In this document: positions 1 to 8,363 of the stretch, in pieces | How the letters are laid out: the number at the start of each line of letters is the position of its first letter | Position numbering within the stretch: the stretch's first letter is position 1 | Assembly (NCBI GenBank): GCA_003249625.1 | Contig: QKII01000407.1 | Location: forward strand, 1-22,028 | Source of the DNA: Propionivibrio sp. | GTDB taxonomy: Bacteria > Pseudomonadota > Gammaproteobacteria > Burkholderiales > Rhodocyclaceae | Reading direction: 5' to 3' | DNA: 22,028 bases | Translations under genes and position numbers: made by a program | The notes under the pieces: model-generated | Seen by the model: only the letters and a program-made list of their open reading frames with translations | Database searches by the model: none | What the model was told of the DNA's origin: nothing

Positions 1-509
1 AACCGCCCTCGATGGCAAGTCCTGAATCGGTCACGGTCGTGCAAGCGAATCCTGTCCTCGTCGAAAAACCAGAACCGGTTGAAATAGCCTCGGTAGCCCC
101 CGTGGTACTGGCCAAGGCCGGGCCGGTCGCTCCCACGCCGGAACCGGTCGTCACCTCTGCCATCAAGCAAACTTCGGAACAGGCTCCGGAATTCGACTTC
201 ACGCAGATCAAGGTGGAAGTCACCAACGCCAATGGCACGACCGGTTTTGCCAAGTTGTTCAGTGCCAAACTGCGCGAGGAGCACATCCCCGTGCGGCGAA
301 TCACTAACTACGACTCTTTCCTGCTCAGGAAAACGGTCATCGAGTTCCAGCCTGGCTATCTGGACGCGGCCAAGGCGCTGGTGCATCGCACGCAACTGGA
401 CGCAGACCTGTCGCCGGCAAAGGAAGAACGATTCAACTCGGACGTCAGGATCGTGCTCGGACGTGATGCGGTATCAGCAAGGAATTCGATTCTCGCCAAG
501 GCGCCTTAA
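1..509 (+). CDS. LytR C-terminal (LytR_C) domain protein, 5'-truncated
   Basis: The reading frame is open from the left edge. The first ATG, at 12, has no ribosome binding site in the 11 bases before it, so this is probably the tail of a longer protein. The first ~60 visible residues are a low-complexity Pro/Val/Ala/Glu linker. The next ~100 residues, starting near 'FDFTQIKVEVTNANG', resemble the LytR_C fold: a 'VEV.N.NG..G.A' strand-loop, a 'YDSF..RKTVIEF.PG' strand, and a C-terminal 'DVRIVLG' strand. In Proteobacteria this domain often sits at the end of TPR or envelope/pilus-assembly lipoproteins, so an envelope role is plausible but not shown. It converges on the FtsH-like gene across an inverted repeat. 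Moderately sure of the domain; no function is assigned. Confidence 0.65.
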   Translation, partial: PPSMASPESVTVVQANPVLVEKPEPVEIASVAPVVLAKAGPVAPTPEPVVTSAIKQTSEQAPEFDFTQIKVEVTNANGTTGFAKLFSAKLREEHIPVRRITNYDSFLLRKTVIEFQPGYLDAAKALVHRTQLDADLSPAKEERFNSDVRIVLGRDAVSARNSILAKAP

Positions 510-556
510 CGCCAGCGAGCCAATGGCGCTACAAGCGCTAGCACTTTGTTCGACCA

Positions 557-609
557 AGAGCCTGTTTCGGTAGGTAGCGTGGGCCGCGAGCCCTGCCGAA
601 ACAGGCTCT
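557..609. repeat. 14-bp perfect inverted repeat with structured loop
   Basis: The arms AGAGCCTGTTTCGG (557-570) and CCGAAACAGGCTCT (596-609) are perfectly complementary. The pairing continues past one mismatch for about three more bases. Inside the 25-nt loop a second small stem can form (GGGC 581-584 with GCCC 590-593). It lies between two convergent genes, so it may end transcription, but neither side has a good U-tract. A REP/BIME-like or miniature transposon remnant is the main alternative. I see no second copy in this window. Confidence 0.8.
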
Positions 610-654
610 AAAATCGAGTGGTCACCCACACTTCACGCAGTACGCAAGAAGTTC

Positions 655-2751
655 TTACCACTGAGGCGGCATCCGCTCCCCTTCGAATGCCTGGATTTCG
701 ACCAGCGCATCACTCAGGCTCATCTCGCCGGCTTCCAGCAGTCGACCAACGAGATGCTCGGTCAATGGCTTGAAGCGAACGAGGATGTCCTTGGTCTCGA
801 CATAGAGCCGTTCGCTCTGTGCCTCCATGATACCGCGCGTCTCCTCGCTCAGTCCGCCACCGCTTCCTTGACCATCGCTGGCGAGCGCGCCAAAGTTGAG
901 ACGGGTCTTGCGGTACATTCCCATTTCGCCTACCGCGTGGTGCAGCAGCCGGGTCACCCGGGTAATGTCGTTGTGGGCGCCGTTGCTCGTGCCATCCTCA
1001 CCGAAGAACAGTTCCTCGTTTGCCATTCCGCCAAGCAGTACGCGCACGTCGTGTTCGATATCGCTTTTGGTCTTGAGGAGGTTGGTCCCCTGCTTGTGAA
1101 AGACAAAACCGAGTGCGTTGCTGCGTGGATTGGCCTTGAGCGAGATCTTGATGGTCTTCATGTCGGCCAGTATCTGCTCCCAGTTGCCACCGGTCCGCTC
1201 ACGCTCGTATGCAAAATCCACAAGGAAGTGGCCCCATTCGTGCACCGCGATGATGCGGCGGTCACGCTCACGCTCGTCGGTTGTCTCGGTGTTAACGTTG
1301 CCGACGAGAACGCGCTCCGCGGCGCGCATCAGGGTGTCGCCGCCAATCATTTCGCCGCCTTGCACCGCCGTGATGCCGGCCTGATTGACGATAGTCTCCA
1401 GATCGGCCGGGCTGCGTCCCTCCGTAACGGCCACCAGGTGGCGCAGATCCAGGTCGGGCAGCACCTTGCCGGCGCGCTGGCTCAGGTAATGGCGGATGAT
1501 TTCCAGCCGTTCTTCGCGGTTGGGCAGGCGGAAGTCCACCTTCATCTGGAAACGGCGCGACATGGCCTCGTCCATCTGCATGGTTTCGCTGTTGAAGTTG
1601 CTGGCGACGATCCAGATGATTTCCGCATCGCTCTGGCTTCGGACGCCGTCGAGCACGGCTAGCAGCGTGTTCGCCGTATCATCGTCGAACTTGCGGCGGC
1701 CGCCGCGCTTCATGAAGAGATCCTGCGCTTCGTCGAGGAATACGATACAGCGCTTGCGGCGCTTGGCCATGGCGACGATACGGCTGAGCGTATTCGAACC
1801 GCCGCCCACATAGCCCGTTTCCAGGTTGGTGGCGGAGTGGAACAGGATGGGCAGGTACAGTTCCTTCGCCAGGTAGCTGGCCAGCTTGGTCTTGCCGGTA
1901 CCCGCCGGGCCGCTGAACATGACGTTGAAAGGCTTGCGGATGCCGTATTCGGCATATTCCTTACGGCGCTGGTACTGGTCCTTGATCTGCGCCACCTCGG
2001 CCTTGATGTCGTCCATGCCGACCAGATCGTCGATGGAGCCACTCACCTGCCCGGGTTCCACAAACTTGAGCGATTTGAACTGCCCTTTCAATTGCAGAAA
2101 GAGGAATGCCAGCAGGCCGAACATCAACGCCATCGACAACAGACCGCTGACGGCGGCCCGCCACCCGTGCTTCTCTGACAGCGGACGGGCGCTGGCGAAA
2201 CGCTCGTCAAGGGTCTGGAGCAGTTCGCTATTGACCGCCTCGACTTCATCGCGCGGAATGAAGTTCAGTTTGCTGCCCCACGATGCGTTGACGGCCTTAT
2301 CGGCGAATATCCTGCTTTCCATGTCGCCGGGGTAATACGCATGCTGTTTACCCTGCGATTCGATCAGGACGATACGTTCGGACACATTCCACATCAGCGG
2401 CTGGTAGATCACCGTGACGCGCTCGACCGGATTCGTTTCCAGGAAGCTGAGCATGGCGCCGGTACCGAAGACGACGGGAAGCTTGTCGTTGAACGTCCAC
2501 ACCCCTTCGTCTGACTGGCCGGCGGCGCTCATGGCCTTGACCCGCTCGGCCATGGCAGTCTGCTGCTGGTTGAGCATCACGGAGTAGATACCCGAGACCG
2601 GGATCAGGATGGCAATGGACAACACCATAAGCTTGATGAGCAGGCGCTGGATTACGAACCAGTCCTGCAGCCGACCTGCCGCCCTCTTGACAGCAGGCCA
2701 GACGCCTTTCGGGTCGGGCGTCGCATCGCCCGGTTTAGACGAATCCGACAT
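655..2751 (-). CDS. Membrane-anchored AAA+ metalloprotease, divergent FtsH-like (M41)
   Basis: This 698-residue protein has the FtsH order of parts. There is a TM helix at about 38-60, an extracytoplasmic stretch of ~140 residues, a second TM at about 200-220, an AAA+ module, and a zinc peptidase. Visible motifs are Walker A GPAGTGKT (281-288), Walker B IVFLDE (336-341), an aromatic/Gly pore-loop equivalent 'GYVGGG' (313-318), paired arginines R399/R400 at the arginine-finger position, the zinc site HEWGH (504-508), and 'GAHNDI' (591-596), whose Asp595 matches the third zinc ligand of FtsH. Active ATPase and protease are therefore expected. It differs from housekeeping FtsH in its longer periplasmic part, its DEAQ Walker B and HEWGH instead of HEAGH, so it is probably a paralogue with its own substrates. 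The ATG follows AGGGA on the minus strand. It appears monocistronic. Confidence 0.85.
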   Translation of the reverse strand: MSDSSKPGDATPDPKGVWPAVKRAAGRLQDWFVIQRLLIKLMVLSIAILIPVSGIYSVMLNQQQTAMAERVKAMSAAGQSDEGVWTFNDKLPVVFGTGAMLSFLETNPVERVTVIYQPLMWNVSERIVLIESQGKQHAYYPGDMESRIFADKAVNASWGSKLNFIPRDEVEAVNSELLQTLDERFASARPLSEKHGWRAAVSGLLSMALMFGLLAFLFLQLKGQFKSLKFVEPGQVSGSIDDLVGMDDIKAEVAQIKDQYQRRKEYAEYGIRKPFNVMFSGPAGTGKTKLASYLAKELYLPILFHSATNLETGYVGGGSNTLSRIVAMAKRRKRCIVFLDEAQDLFMKRGGRRKFDDDTANTLLAVLDGVRSQSDAEIIWIVASNFNSETMQMDEAMSRRFQMKVDFRLPNREERLEIIRHYLSQRAGKVLPDLDLRHLVAVTEGRSPADLETIVNQAGITAVQGGEMIGGDTLMRAAERVLVGNVNTETTDERERDRRIIAVHEWGHFLVDFAYERERTGGNWEQILADMKTIKISLKANPRSNALGFVFHKQGTNLLKTKSDIEHDVRVLLGGMANEELFFGEDGTSNGAHNDITRVTRLLHHAVGEMGMYRKTRLNFGALASDGQGSGGGLSEETRGIMEAQSERLYVETKDILVRFKPLTEHLVGRLLEAGEMSLSDALVEIQAFEGERMPPQW

Positions 2752-3136
2752 TTCGATCTTCCCTACAGAGCGCCACTTTGAGGAACATGTGCGCTTGAAT
2801 CAAGACTCTAGCCGGCCGGAGCGGTTATTTCCTGGCCGCAGCCAAAACAAGAGAACTAAGATCGCTGCGAATAAATCAGCAGCTACTCACATAGCGACAT
2901 CGCTCACAAGTTAAGCCTAATGCAAGGCAAGAGGTTACGCTAATCCTTTTGCGTGAGAGCCTTGCACTGGTAAAGCGAGAAACAAACAAAACCGACCGAC
3001 TAATGGCCTGTCAGGGTTTTCTTGCGTGCCAGTACGGAACACAACGGAATCTCGTCATCAAAGCCTGGCCTTCCATGCCCAGGCACCAGCGCGCACACCA
3101 ATGCCAGGCGCAGGAATCCGTCCGTTCAGGAAGCAC
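2752..3136. other. Non-coding interval upstream of the FtsH-like gene
   Basis: No convincing gene is seen on either strand; the open frames here lack ribosome sites and resemble no family I know. It must hold the promoter of the minus-strand protease gene, but I could not pick out a convincing -35/-10 pair. The only clear structure is the hairpin at 2921-2966. Confidence 0.6.
2921..2966. repeat. Inverted repeat / two-tier hairpin
   Basis: The outer arms TGCAAGGC (2921-2928) and GCCTTGCA (2959-2966) pair perfectly. Inside them TTACGC (2935-2940) pairs with GCGTGA (2951-2956) with one G-T wobble, leaving a 10-nt apical loop. It lies ~170 bases upstream of the protease start codon on the minus strand, so it could be part of the leader RNA or an operator. 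Confidence 0.55.
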
Positions 3137-3161
3137 AAAAAAAACGCGGCCGAGGCCGCGT
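3137..3161 (-). terminator. Rho-independent terminator of rquA
   Basis: Read on the minus strand, ACGCGGCC and GGCCGCGT form a GC-rich stem (arms 3154-3161 and 3144-3151) followed directly by a run of eight T. It starts 26 bases past the rquA stop codon. Confidence 0.9.
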
Positions 3162-3186
3162 TATTTTCTCAGTAATACTTATGTAC

Positions 3187-3897
3187 TTATGCCTTGTGCT
3201 CGACAACCACGCACTGGTAAACACCTGCAAAAAACGTCTTTTTGCGCCAGACGAATTTCTCGGCATTGCGCGCGTAGTGCTGAATCTCATTCTTCCACAT
3301 CGTTTCGGCAAACGGTTCAAGATAGTGGTTAACGATCTTCAGGATGTAGCGAATCGGCTGCCATTTGGCGGGGTTGTGGTAATCCACGAAGACGGCCTTG
3401 CTGCCCTTGGGCAGCTTATCCAGCATATGATTGACGATCTCGAATTTCTTTTCCTCCGGCACCTCGTGCAGCAGGAAGAAACTGCAGATGAGATCATAGT
3501 GATCCTTCTCGCCAACGGCATAGGATGCCGCATCGGCACGGATGACCTTGGTCCACTCCATGCCCGCCAGCTTGCGCGTACCATGCTCAATCTGAACCGG
3601 CGTCACGTCGGTCAGGTGGAACGCTCCCTTGGGACCGACTTTCTGCGCTGCACGCTTTACCAAGTCACCATAAACATGCGCCAATTGCCAAACGCGCATG
3701 CCTTCCTTGATCTCGTTGAGGTAGGCGCGCATCAAACGCTGGTCGTTGAGGAACAGCAGAACGCGCACGACCCAGTTGTGGTCCAGCGCACGCACCCATT
3801 TCGGATCGACATACGCCCAGTCGTACACCTCGGTCATGTACGCTGGAACGCCGTCGTAGTAGGGGTCGACGGCAAGTGACGAATGGTTCTTGGTCAT
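3187..3897 (-). CDS. rquA: Rhodoquinone biosynthesis protein RquA
   Basis: This 236-residue protein has a class I SAM-methyltransferase fold with the features of RquA, the enzyme that converts ubiquinone to rhodoquinone by exchanging a ring methoxy group for an amino group. Supporting motifs are the N-terminal 'YYDGVPAYMTEVYDWAYV' (13-30), a non-standard SAM motif I 'QLAHVYGDL' (71-79), where normal methyltransferases have an acidic/Gly-rich loop, 'FFLLHEVP' (140-147), 'FVDYHNPAKW.P' (170-181), and the C-terminal 'KKTFFAGVYQ' (219-228). UbiE/UbiG-type methyltransferases lack this set. Rhodoquinone lets fumarate reductase or reversed complex II run during anaerobic respiration. The ATG at 3897 is preceded by AGGA at good spacing; an upstream TTG at 3930 has no such site. 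It has its own promoter and terminator, which fits a stand-alone, possibly horizontally acquired gene. The call rests on motif memory, not alignment. Confidence 0.85.
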   Translation of the reverse strand: MTKNHSSLAVDPYYDGVPAYMTEVYDWAYVDPKWVRALDHNWVVRVLLFLNDQRLMRAYLNEIKEGMRVWQLAHVYGDLVKRAAQKVGPKGAFHLTDVTPVQIEHGTRKLAGMEWTKVIRADAASYAVGEKDHYDLICSFFLLHEVPEEKKFEIVNHMLDKLPKGSKAVFVDYHNPAKWQPIRYILKIVNHYLEPFAETMWKNEIQHYARNAEKFVWRKKTFFAGVYQCVVVEHKA

Positions 3898-3994
3898 GTT
3901 CAGTCCTGTCTGTTCAATGGTCCCGGGCAAGCGAGAAGCGTTCGCGGCAGGCCTGCGAGACCTGAAGGAGCCGACGGGTGATTAAAAAGGAGGC

Positions 3995-4024
3995 ATTATC
4001 CTCCAAGCGCAGCTGCACGGTCAA
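3995..4024 (-). promoter_or_regulatory. Sigma70-type promoter for rquA
   Basis: On the minus strand TTGACC (4019-4024) is separated by 18 bases from GATAAT (3995-4000); each hexamer matches the consensus at five of six positions. It lies about 100 bases upstream of the rquA ATG. Confidence 0.6.
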
Positions 4025-4117
4025 ACATGGAAAGCTGATGAATAAAGAATAAAACCCTTTTGGATCATGGTACTTGCATGAGAAAAACGCGCCACCGCAG
4101 CGAGGAAATCCGGCTCT

Positions 4118-7100
4118 TCAGGAAGGCAGCGGCTCGAACAGTGCGGCAATGTCGTCCTCACCGAATTTGAGTGCTGCGTTGCTGTCTGCCGACAGGATTC
4201 CGTCGGCGAGATCGGCCTTGCGTTCCTGCAAGGTGAGGATTTTCTCTTCGATGCTCCCGGCAACGATCAATTTGTAAACGAACACCGGCTTGTCCTGACC
4301 AAGGCGGTGCGCCCGGTCCGTCGCCTGGTTTTCAACAGCCGGGTTCCACCAAGGATCGTAATGGATCACGGTGTCGGCAGCGGTCAGGTTCAAGCCCACC
4401 CCACCAGCCTTCAGGCTGATCAGGAAGACCGGCACTTCGCCAGACTGGAACCGGCGAACGGGAGTCTCGCGATCCGCGGTGTCCCCGGTAAGCAACTCAT
4501 AGGCGATTCCCGCCCGCTTCATTTCGCTCTCGATCAAGGCAAGCATGGCGGTGAACTGCGAAAAAACCAGGATCTTCCGTCCTTCATCGACCAGTTCCGG
4601 CAGCATGGTCATCAGCAGATCCAGCTTGGCACGCTCCTTGACACGTTGTGCAACCATGGACTTGACGAGTCTGGGATCGCAACAAACCTGGCGCAACTTG
4701 AGCAGCGCGTCGAGGATGACAATCTGGCTGCGCCCGAATCCCTTGCTGGCAATCTCCTCGCGCACCATCACATCCATTGCGGCACGTACCGCCTCGTACA
4801 GATCGCGCTGGCTACCGGCGAGTTCGACCTTGCGCTGAATGATCGTTTTCGGCGGCAACTCCGGAGCGACCTCTTCCTTGCGCCGGCGCAGAATAAAGGG
4901 ACGAATGCGCTGGGCCAGCAGATTCCGCCGTTCCCGATCCCCCTGCTTCTCAATCGGCGTACGCCAATAGCGCGCAAAGGTATTGCTGTCGCCAAGAAAT
5001 CCCGGAAGCAGGAAATCGAACTGGCTCCACAATTCGCCGAGATGGTTTTCGAGCGGCGTTCCCGTCAGGCACAGGCGATGCCGTGCCTCGATCCGCCGCA
5101 CCACCTCAGCCCCCTGGCTTCGCGAGTTCTTGACGGTCTGCGCTTCGTCAAGAATCAGCATGTGATAGGAGAAACGTGTCAGTTCAGCCGCGTCCCGCCA
5201 GAGCAACGGATAGGTCGTCAACACGACATCGTGTTTTGGAATGTCATCGAAGCGCGCCTTGCGTTCCACCCCCTGAAGCGACAGCATCGAGAGTCCCGGC
5301 GCGAATCGCGCCGCCTCGTTCATCCAGTTGAAAACCAGCGACGTCGGCAGAACAATCAGCGCCGGACGGTCAAGCCTGCCACTCTCCTTTTCCAGCAGCA
5401 GATGCGCCAATGCCTGCGCCGTCTTGCCCAGTCCCATGTCGTCGGCGAGGATACCGGACAACCCCTGCTCGCGCAGGAACTGCAGCCAGGCAACACCTTC
5501 CTTCTGATAGGCGCGCAGATCCAGCCCAAGCCCCTTGGGTGGCTCGATCTCACGCACACCTTGTGCCGCAAGCAATCGGTCCGCCAACGCAATGATTTCT
5601 TCGTGACCGCGGAACTGCCAGCGGCTCGTGTCACTCAACGCCTTCAAGCGCTGGGCATCGAACCGCGAAATGCGCAGATTTTTCCCATCGAACGCGTCGA
5701 ACAGGTCAATCAGGGTTAGCGCCAACGGCTTTAGACGTACGGCAGGCACCCGCAGGCGTTTGTTCGCCGGTGTTCTCAGTTCGATCTGCTCGTTGTCGTC
5801 AATCCGGAGAACATCCACCGTTTCCAGCCAGCGGGAATCCCGCTGGAACAGTGACGCAAGTAGCGGCGCCAGAGGTAGCCGGTCTCCCTCGACGATGATG
5901 CCCATATCGAGGTTGAACCAACCGCTGTCCGATGCGACGAGATCGGCCTCCCACGCATCGACGCGCAACGAATGGTGACGAAACTCTTCGTCGAACCCGA
6001 TCTGCCAACCTCCTTCGCGCAGAGCGGGAAGCGACTCTTCCATGAATCGCGCCCAAGCTGCCTCGCTCGCCAGCCCAAAGGCATTCTCCGGCAAGGCACC
6101 ACACGTGCGTAGCACCGTTGCGGGAATTCTTTCCAGACCATACGGGGAAAGCCGGGCCAGAAGCGCTTCCTCGACTTCCGGGCGACGTATTACCCGCACC
6201 GTTTCACCATCGGCAAGCGACACAAATTCTCTTGTATCGCCTGCATTGACCTCGGCATCCTGATAACGGAATCCAGCCAGCGCGACATCGAAACCGACCG
6301 TATCGGCACCCGAAGCATATTCACGCCATGACTCATGGCCGTTTGTTTCCAGCGTCTCCAGACGAAGTACGGGAACCGGAGCGACGTCGATGCAGCGGAG
6401 CGAAGCCTGCGCGTTTTCTTCCGGTGCCGACAGCTCGGGAGCCAGTTCTGAAAGCATCGCCGCGACCACCTCGGCCTGCATGTCCCCCAGCGGTGGCAGA
6501 GAGAACAAGCGCGCGATGATGTCCGGGTCGCCGGGAACATCAAGCAGCCCAACAACGCTTCGGTCGAGGTCGACATACCATGGCGGCAACAACGGAATAG
6601 CCAGGCATCCTTCCGAGAAAACCCTGAAACACGGACACTGCAAGCCCTGCTCGTCAATCCGCCAAGCGAGCTGTCCCGGCCGATTCTCACCGGGAAGCAA
6701 GGGAGACAAGTCACTGGCCATCGCGAAGCGGCCGGAGCGCAGCAGGCGTTGCAGCAATTCACCGCCATCGCGTTCCCCGAAACCATAGGCACGCAGGCCA
6801 CTTTCGGCTGGAAGTTCATACCGCAGCAGCTGCAGTATTTCGGCATCCTGATCGGTTACGGACGACTGCGACTTGGCCGCCCCACGCTCAATATCCCAAA
6901 CGACCTCGGCGTCTTCCAGGCTGCGGCCACGGTGTACGGTAATACCAAAGCAACTGGCATCCGGGGTCCAGTGCAGGAGGTAAAAAATATGATTACGACT
7001 CGACGTCGGCCTGCTGCCGCTCTGACTGACCGCCAGCGAGACCCGCCGCAATTCGTCCGCCCAGGACATTCCTGGCGCGGCAACTGGCTCGTTATCGTTT

Positions 7101-7126
7101 GTTTCGTGGACAGTCTTCGACGACAT
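4118..7126 (-). CDS. SNF2/RapA-type DEAD-like helicase
   Basis: This ~1,002-residue protein has a C-terminal SNF2 motor. Motif I is 'DDMGLGKT' (563-570), '[11 protein letters not shown]' is motif II (658-668), and '[15 protein letters not shown]' is motif III (688-702). 'VFSQFTAML' (855-863) opens the second RecA lobe, followed by '[15 protein letters not shown]' (905-919) and motif VI '[11 protein letters not shown]' (935-945). SNF2 proteins use ATP to translocate on double-stranded DNA and remodel protein-DNA complexes. The first ~530 residues are unlike the motor; I see no CxC..CxH SWIM zinc finger there, although many bacterial SNF2 proteins carry one. Target and pathway are unknown; nothing in the neighbourhood suggests a DISARM or other defence operon. 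A TTG precedes the ATG directly (7129); no strong Shine-Dalgarno supports either. A strong hairpin lies just upstream. Confidence 0.88.
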   Translation of the reverse strand: MSSKTVHETNDNEPVAAPGMSWADELRRVSLAVSQSGSRPTSSRNHIFYLLHWTPDASCFGITVHRGRSLEDAEVVWDIERGAAKSQSSVTDQDAEILQLLRYELPAESGLRAYGFGERDGGELLQRLLRSGRFAMASDLSPLLPGENRPGQLAWRIDEQGLQCPCFRVFSEGCLAIPLLPPWYVDLDRSVVGLLDVPGDPDIIARLFSLPPLGDMQAEVVAAMLSELAPELSAPEENAQASLRCIDVAPVPVLRLETLETNGHESWREYASGADTVGFDVALAGFRYQDAEVNAGDTREFVSLADGETVRVIRRPEVEEALLARLSPYGLERIPATVLRTCGALPENAFGLASEAAWARFMEESLPALREGGWQIGFDEEFRHHSLRVDAWEADLVASDSGWFNLDMGIIVEGDRLPLAPLLASLFQRDSRWLETVDVLRIDDNEQIELRTPANKRLRVPAVRLKPLALTLIDLFDAFDGKNLRISRFDAQRLKALSDTSRWQFRGHEEIIALADRLLAAQGVREIEPPKGLGLDLRAYQKEGVAWLQFLREQGLSGILADDMGLGKTAQALAHLLLEKESGRLDRPALIVLPTSLVFNWMNEAARFAPGLSMLSLQGVERKARFDDIPKHDVVLTTYPLLWRDAAELTRFSYHMLILDEAQTVKNSRSQGAEVVRRIEARHRLCLTGTPLENHLGELWSQFDFLLPGFLGDSNTFARYWRTPIEKQGDRERRNLLAQRIRPFILRRRKEEVAPELPPKTIIQRKVELAGSQRDLYEAVRAAMDVMVREEIASKGFGRSQIVILDALLKLRQVCCDPRLVKSMVAQRVKERAKLDLLMTMLPELVDEGRKILVFSQFTAMLALIESEMKRAGIAYELLTGDTADRETPVRRFQSGEVPVFLISLKAGGVGLNLTAADTVIHYDPWWNPAVENQATDRAHRLGQDKPVFVYKLIVAGSIEEKILTLQERKADLADGILSADSNAALKFGEDDIAALFEPLPS

Positions 7127-7143
7127 CAATGACAGGTTTCATT

Positions 7144-7175
7144 CGCGCCCTCCGTACCGGGAGGGAAGGGGCGCG
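7144..7175 (-). repeat. Strong leader hairpin before the SNF2 gene, two alternative stems
   Basis: CGCGCCC (7144-7150) can pair with GGGCGCG (7169-7175). CCCTCC (7148-7153) can pair with GGAGGG (7160-7165). The two stems share bases 7148-7150 and so partly compete. The structure ends 17 bases before the SNF2 ATG, on the likely mRNA leader. Confidence 0.55.
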
Positions 7176-7233
7176 CTGGGCAGCTCTAACTTGCGGATCA
7201 ACTGACCGCCGGCCGGACGCCGCATACTTGATT

Positions 7234-7275
7234 CCGAGTGCCGAACAAATGCGATTCTCCGGCACCCACCCTCGG
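7234..7275. repeat. Imperfect hairpin just after yajQ
   Basis: CCGAG (7234-7238) pairs with CTCGG (7271-7275), and within it GTGCCG (7238-7243) pairs with CGGCAC (7260-7265). It begins two bases past the yajQ stop codon on the minus strand. There is no U-tract, so it may stabilise the mRNA end or act as a weak terminator. Confidence 0.4.
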
Positions 7276-7276
7276 T

Positions 7277-7771
7277 TCAGTCCCGGAAGTTTCCGTACTT
7301 GATCGGGAAATCGGTAATCGCTTTGGTTACCGTCGCGATACACGCTTGCAACTCATCACGCTTTGCACCGGACACCCGTACGGTATCCCCCTGAATCGAC
7401 GCCTGTACCTTCAGCTTCGAATCCTTGATCAGCTTGACGATTTTTTTGGCGAGTTCGGTCTCGATGCCTACCTTGATCTTCAGTTCCTGCTTTACCTTGT
7501 TGCCGGAGATCTTCTGGACAGGTTGGTGATCCAGGCGCTTCACGCTCTCCTTCTCCTTCTTCTCCATGGCGGGGAAGAGGATGTCCTTTATCTGGTCGAG
7601 CTGAAAGTCGGAATCGCCATGAAGCGTGATGATCTTGTCTTTATCGTTGAGCTCGACCTTGGCCGATGTTCCCTTGAAGTCATAGCGCGCATCAATCTGG
7701 CGGCTGGTGACATCAATGGCATTCTTCAACGCAACAAGGTCGGCTTCGGAAGAAAAATCGAATGATGGCAT
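7277..7771 (-). CDS. yajQ: YajQ family nucleotide-binding protein
   Basis: This 164-residue protein is full length for the YajQ family (~160). It opens with 'MPSFDFSSEADLVALKNAID', and 'ARYDFKGT' and the C-terminal 'FPIKYGNFRD' are also hallmarks of the family. YajQ proteins have two ferredoxin-like domains, bind nucleotides, and in some Xanthomonas and Pseudomonas members act as cyclic-di-GMP effectors; whether this one binds the second messenger cannot be told from sequence alone. The ATG is preceded by AAGGAA. It lies 44 bases downstream of ppnP in the same direction, so it may be the last gene of the argD-argF-DUF2788-ppnP-yajQ run. Confidence 0.93.
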   Translation of the reverse strand: MPSFDFSSEADLVALKNAIDVTSRQIDARYDFKGTSAKVELNDKDKIITLHGDSDFQLDQIKDILFPAMEKKEKESVKRLDHQPVQKISGNKVKQELKIKVGIETELAKKIVKLIKDSKLKVQASIQGDTVRVSGAKRDELQACIATVTKAITDFPIKYGNFRD

Positions 7772-7815
7772 GGTATTCCTTCAACAAATCGTCGGTGTCA
7801 CAAGCACTCAGCCGC

Positions 7816-8127
7816 TCAACCGTAATGGCAGACGTAGTGATACGGCTCTTCACAGACGATCTCGAACGACGAGTTGCCGGGCACGTTGAACGACTGCCCC
7901 GCAGAGTAGGTTGTCCACTCGTTCTCGCCCTTGAGGCGCACACGGCACGAACCACTCACGCACTCCATGATTTCCGGGGCGCCGGTATTGAAGACCAGCG
8001 AGGCGGGCAGAACCACGCCAACGGACTTCTTGGTGCCATCGGCAAACTGGATGGAATGACTGATGCATTTCCCGTCGAAATAGACGTTGGCTTGTTTGAC
8101 GACACTGACGTTATCGAATTGAGACAT
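7816..8127 (-). CDS. ppnP: Pyrimidine/purine nucleoside phosphorylase (YaiE/DUF1255)
   Basis: This 103-residue single-domain cupin resembles E. coli PpnP (YaiE, 94 aa). Visible family features are '[22 protein letters not shown]', broken here into the strand 'SVGVVLP' and the loop 'NTGAPEIME', then '[18 protein letters not shown]' and the C-terminal 'YHYVCHYG'. The enzyme phosphorolyses several nucleosides to free base plus ribose-1-phosphate in the cytoplasm. Its ATG follows the DUF2788 stop codon after one base (TGA-T-ATG on the minus strand), so translation is probably coupled. A GGGGA ribosome site lies inside the end of the upstream gene. Confidence 0.92.
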   Translation of the reverse strand: MSQFDNVSVVKQANVYFDGKCISHSIQFADGTKKSVGVVLPASLVFNTGAPEIMECVSGSCRVRLKGENEWTTYSAGQSFNVPGNSSFEIVCEEPYHYVCHYG

Positions 8128-8128
8128 A

Positions 8129-8338
8129 TCACATTCCCCAAAACCTCTGGATTAGCGCCTTGGTCACGAAACCAAGCATGCCGAAAGCCAGAACAAAAAA
8201 CAGAACGAAGGTACCGGTTTTACCGGCCTTCGACTTCCAGGCAAGTTCGCCGATGATGAACAACATGAAGAGCATGAAAGCGGCAATCCCGAAGGACATG
8301 CCAAAAGCGGAAACCTGCTCTTCCGTAAAGCCGAACAT
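8129..8338 (-). CDS. DUF2788 small membrane protein
   Basis: This 69-residue protein has two predicted transmembrane helices, roughly residues 12-34 and 44-66, split by a short basic loop 'KSKAGKTG'. It ends 'LIQRFWGM'. The layout and sequence fit the DUF2788 family, small inner-membrane proteins of unknown function found in Betaproteobacteria and Gammaproteobacteria. The ATG at 8338 lies 13 bases after AGGAGG; an adjacent TTG at 8341 has slightly better spacing and cannot be excluded. It sits 25 bases after argF and one base before ppnP, so it is likely within the same transcript. No function is assigned. Confidence 0.8.
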   Translation of the reverse strand: MFGFTEEQVSAFGMSFGIAAFMLFMLFIIGELAWKSKAGKTGTFVLFFVLAFGMLGFVTKALIQRFWGM

Positions 8339-8363
8339 CAACGGCGCTCAACCTCCTCAACCA

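Noticed and set aside
754..1662. Long plus-strand open frame inside the FtsH-like gene
   Set aside because: It is the antisense shadow of a well-supported AAA+/M41 coding sequence and resembles no family.
3022..3879. 285-codon plus-strand open frame across rquA
   Set aside because: Antisense shadow of rquA; it also runs through the rquA terminator and has no ribosome site.
4307..5719. 470-codon plus-strand open frame
   Set aside because: Antisense to the SNF2 motor domain, whose motifs are intact on the minus strand.
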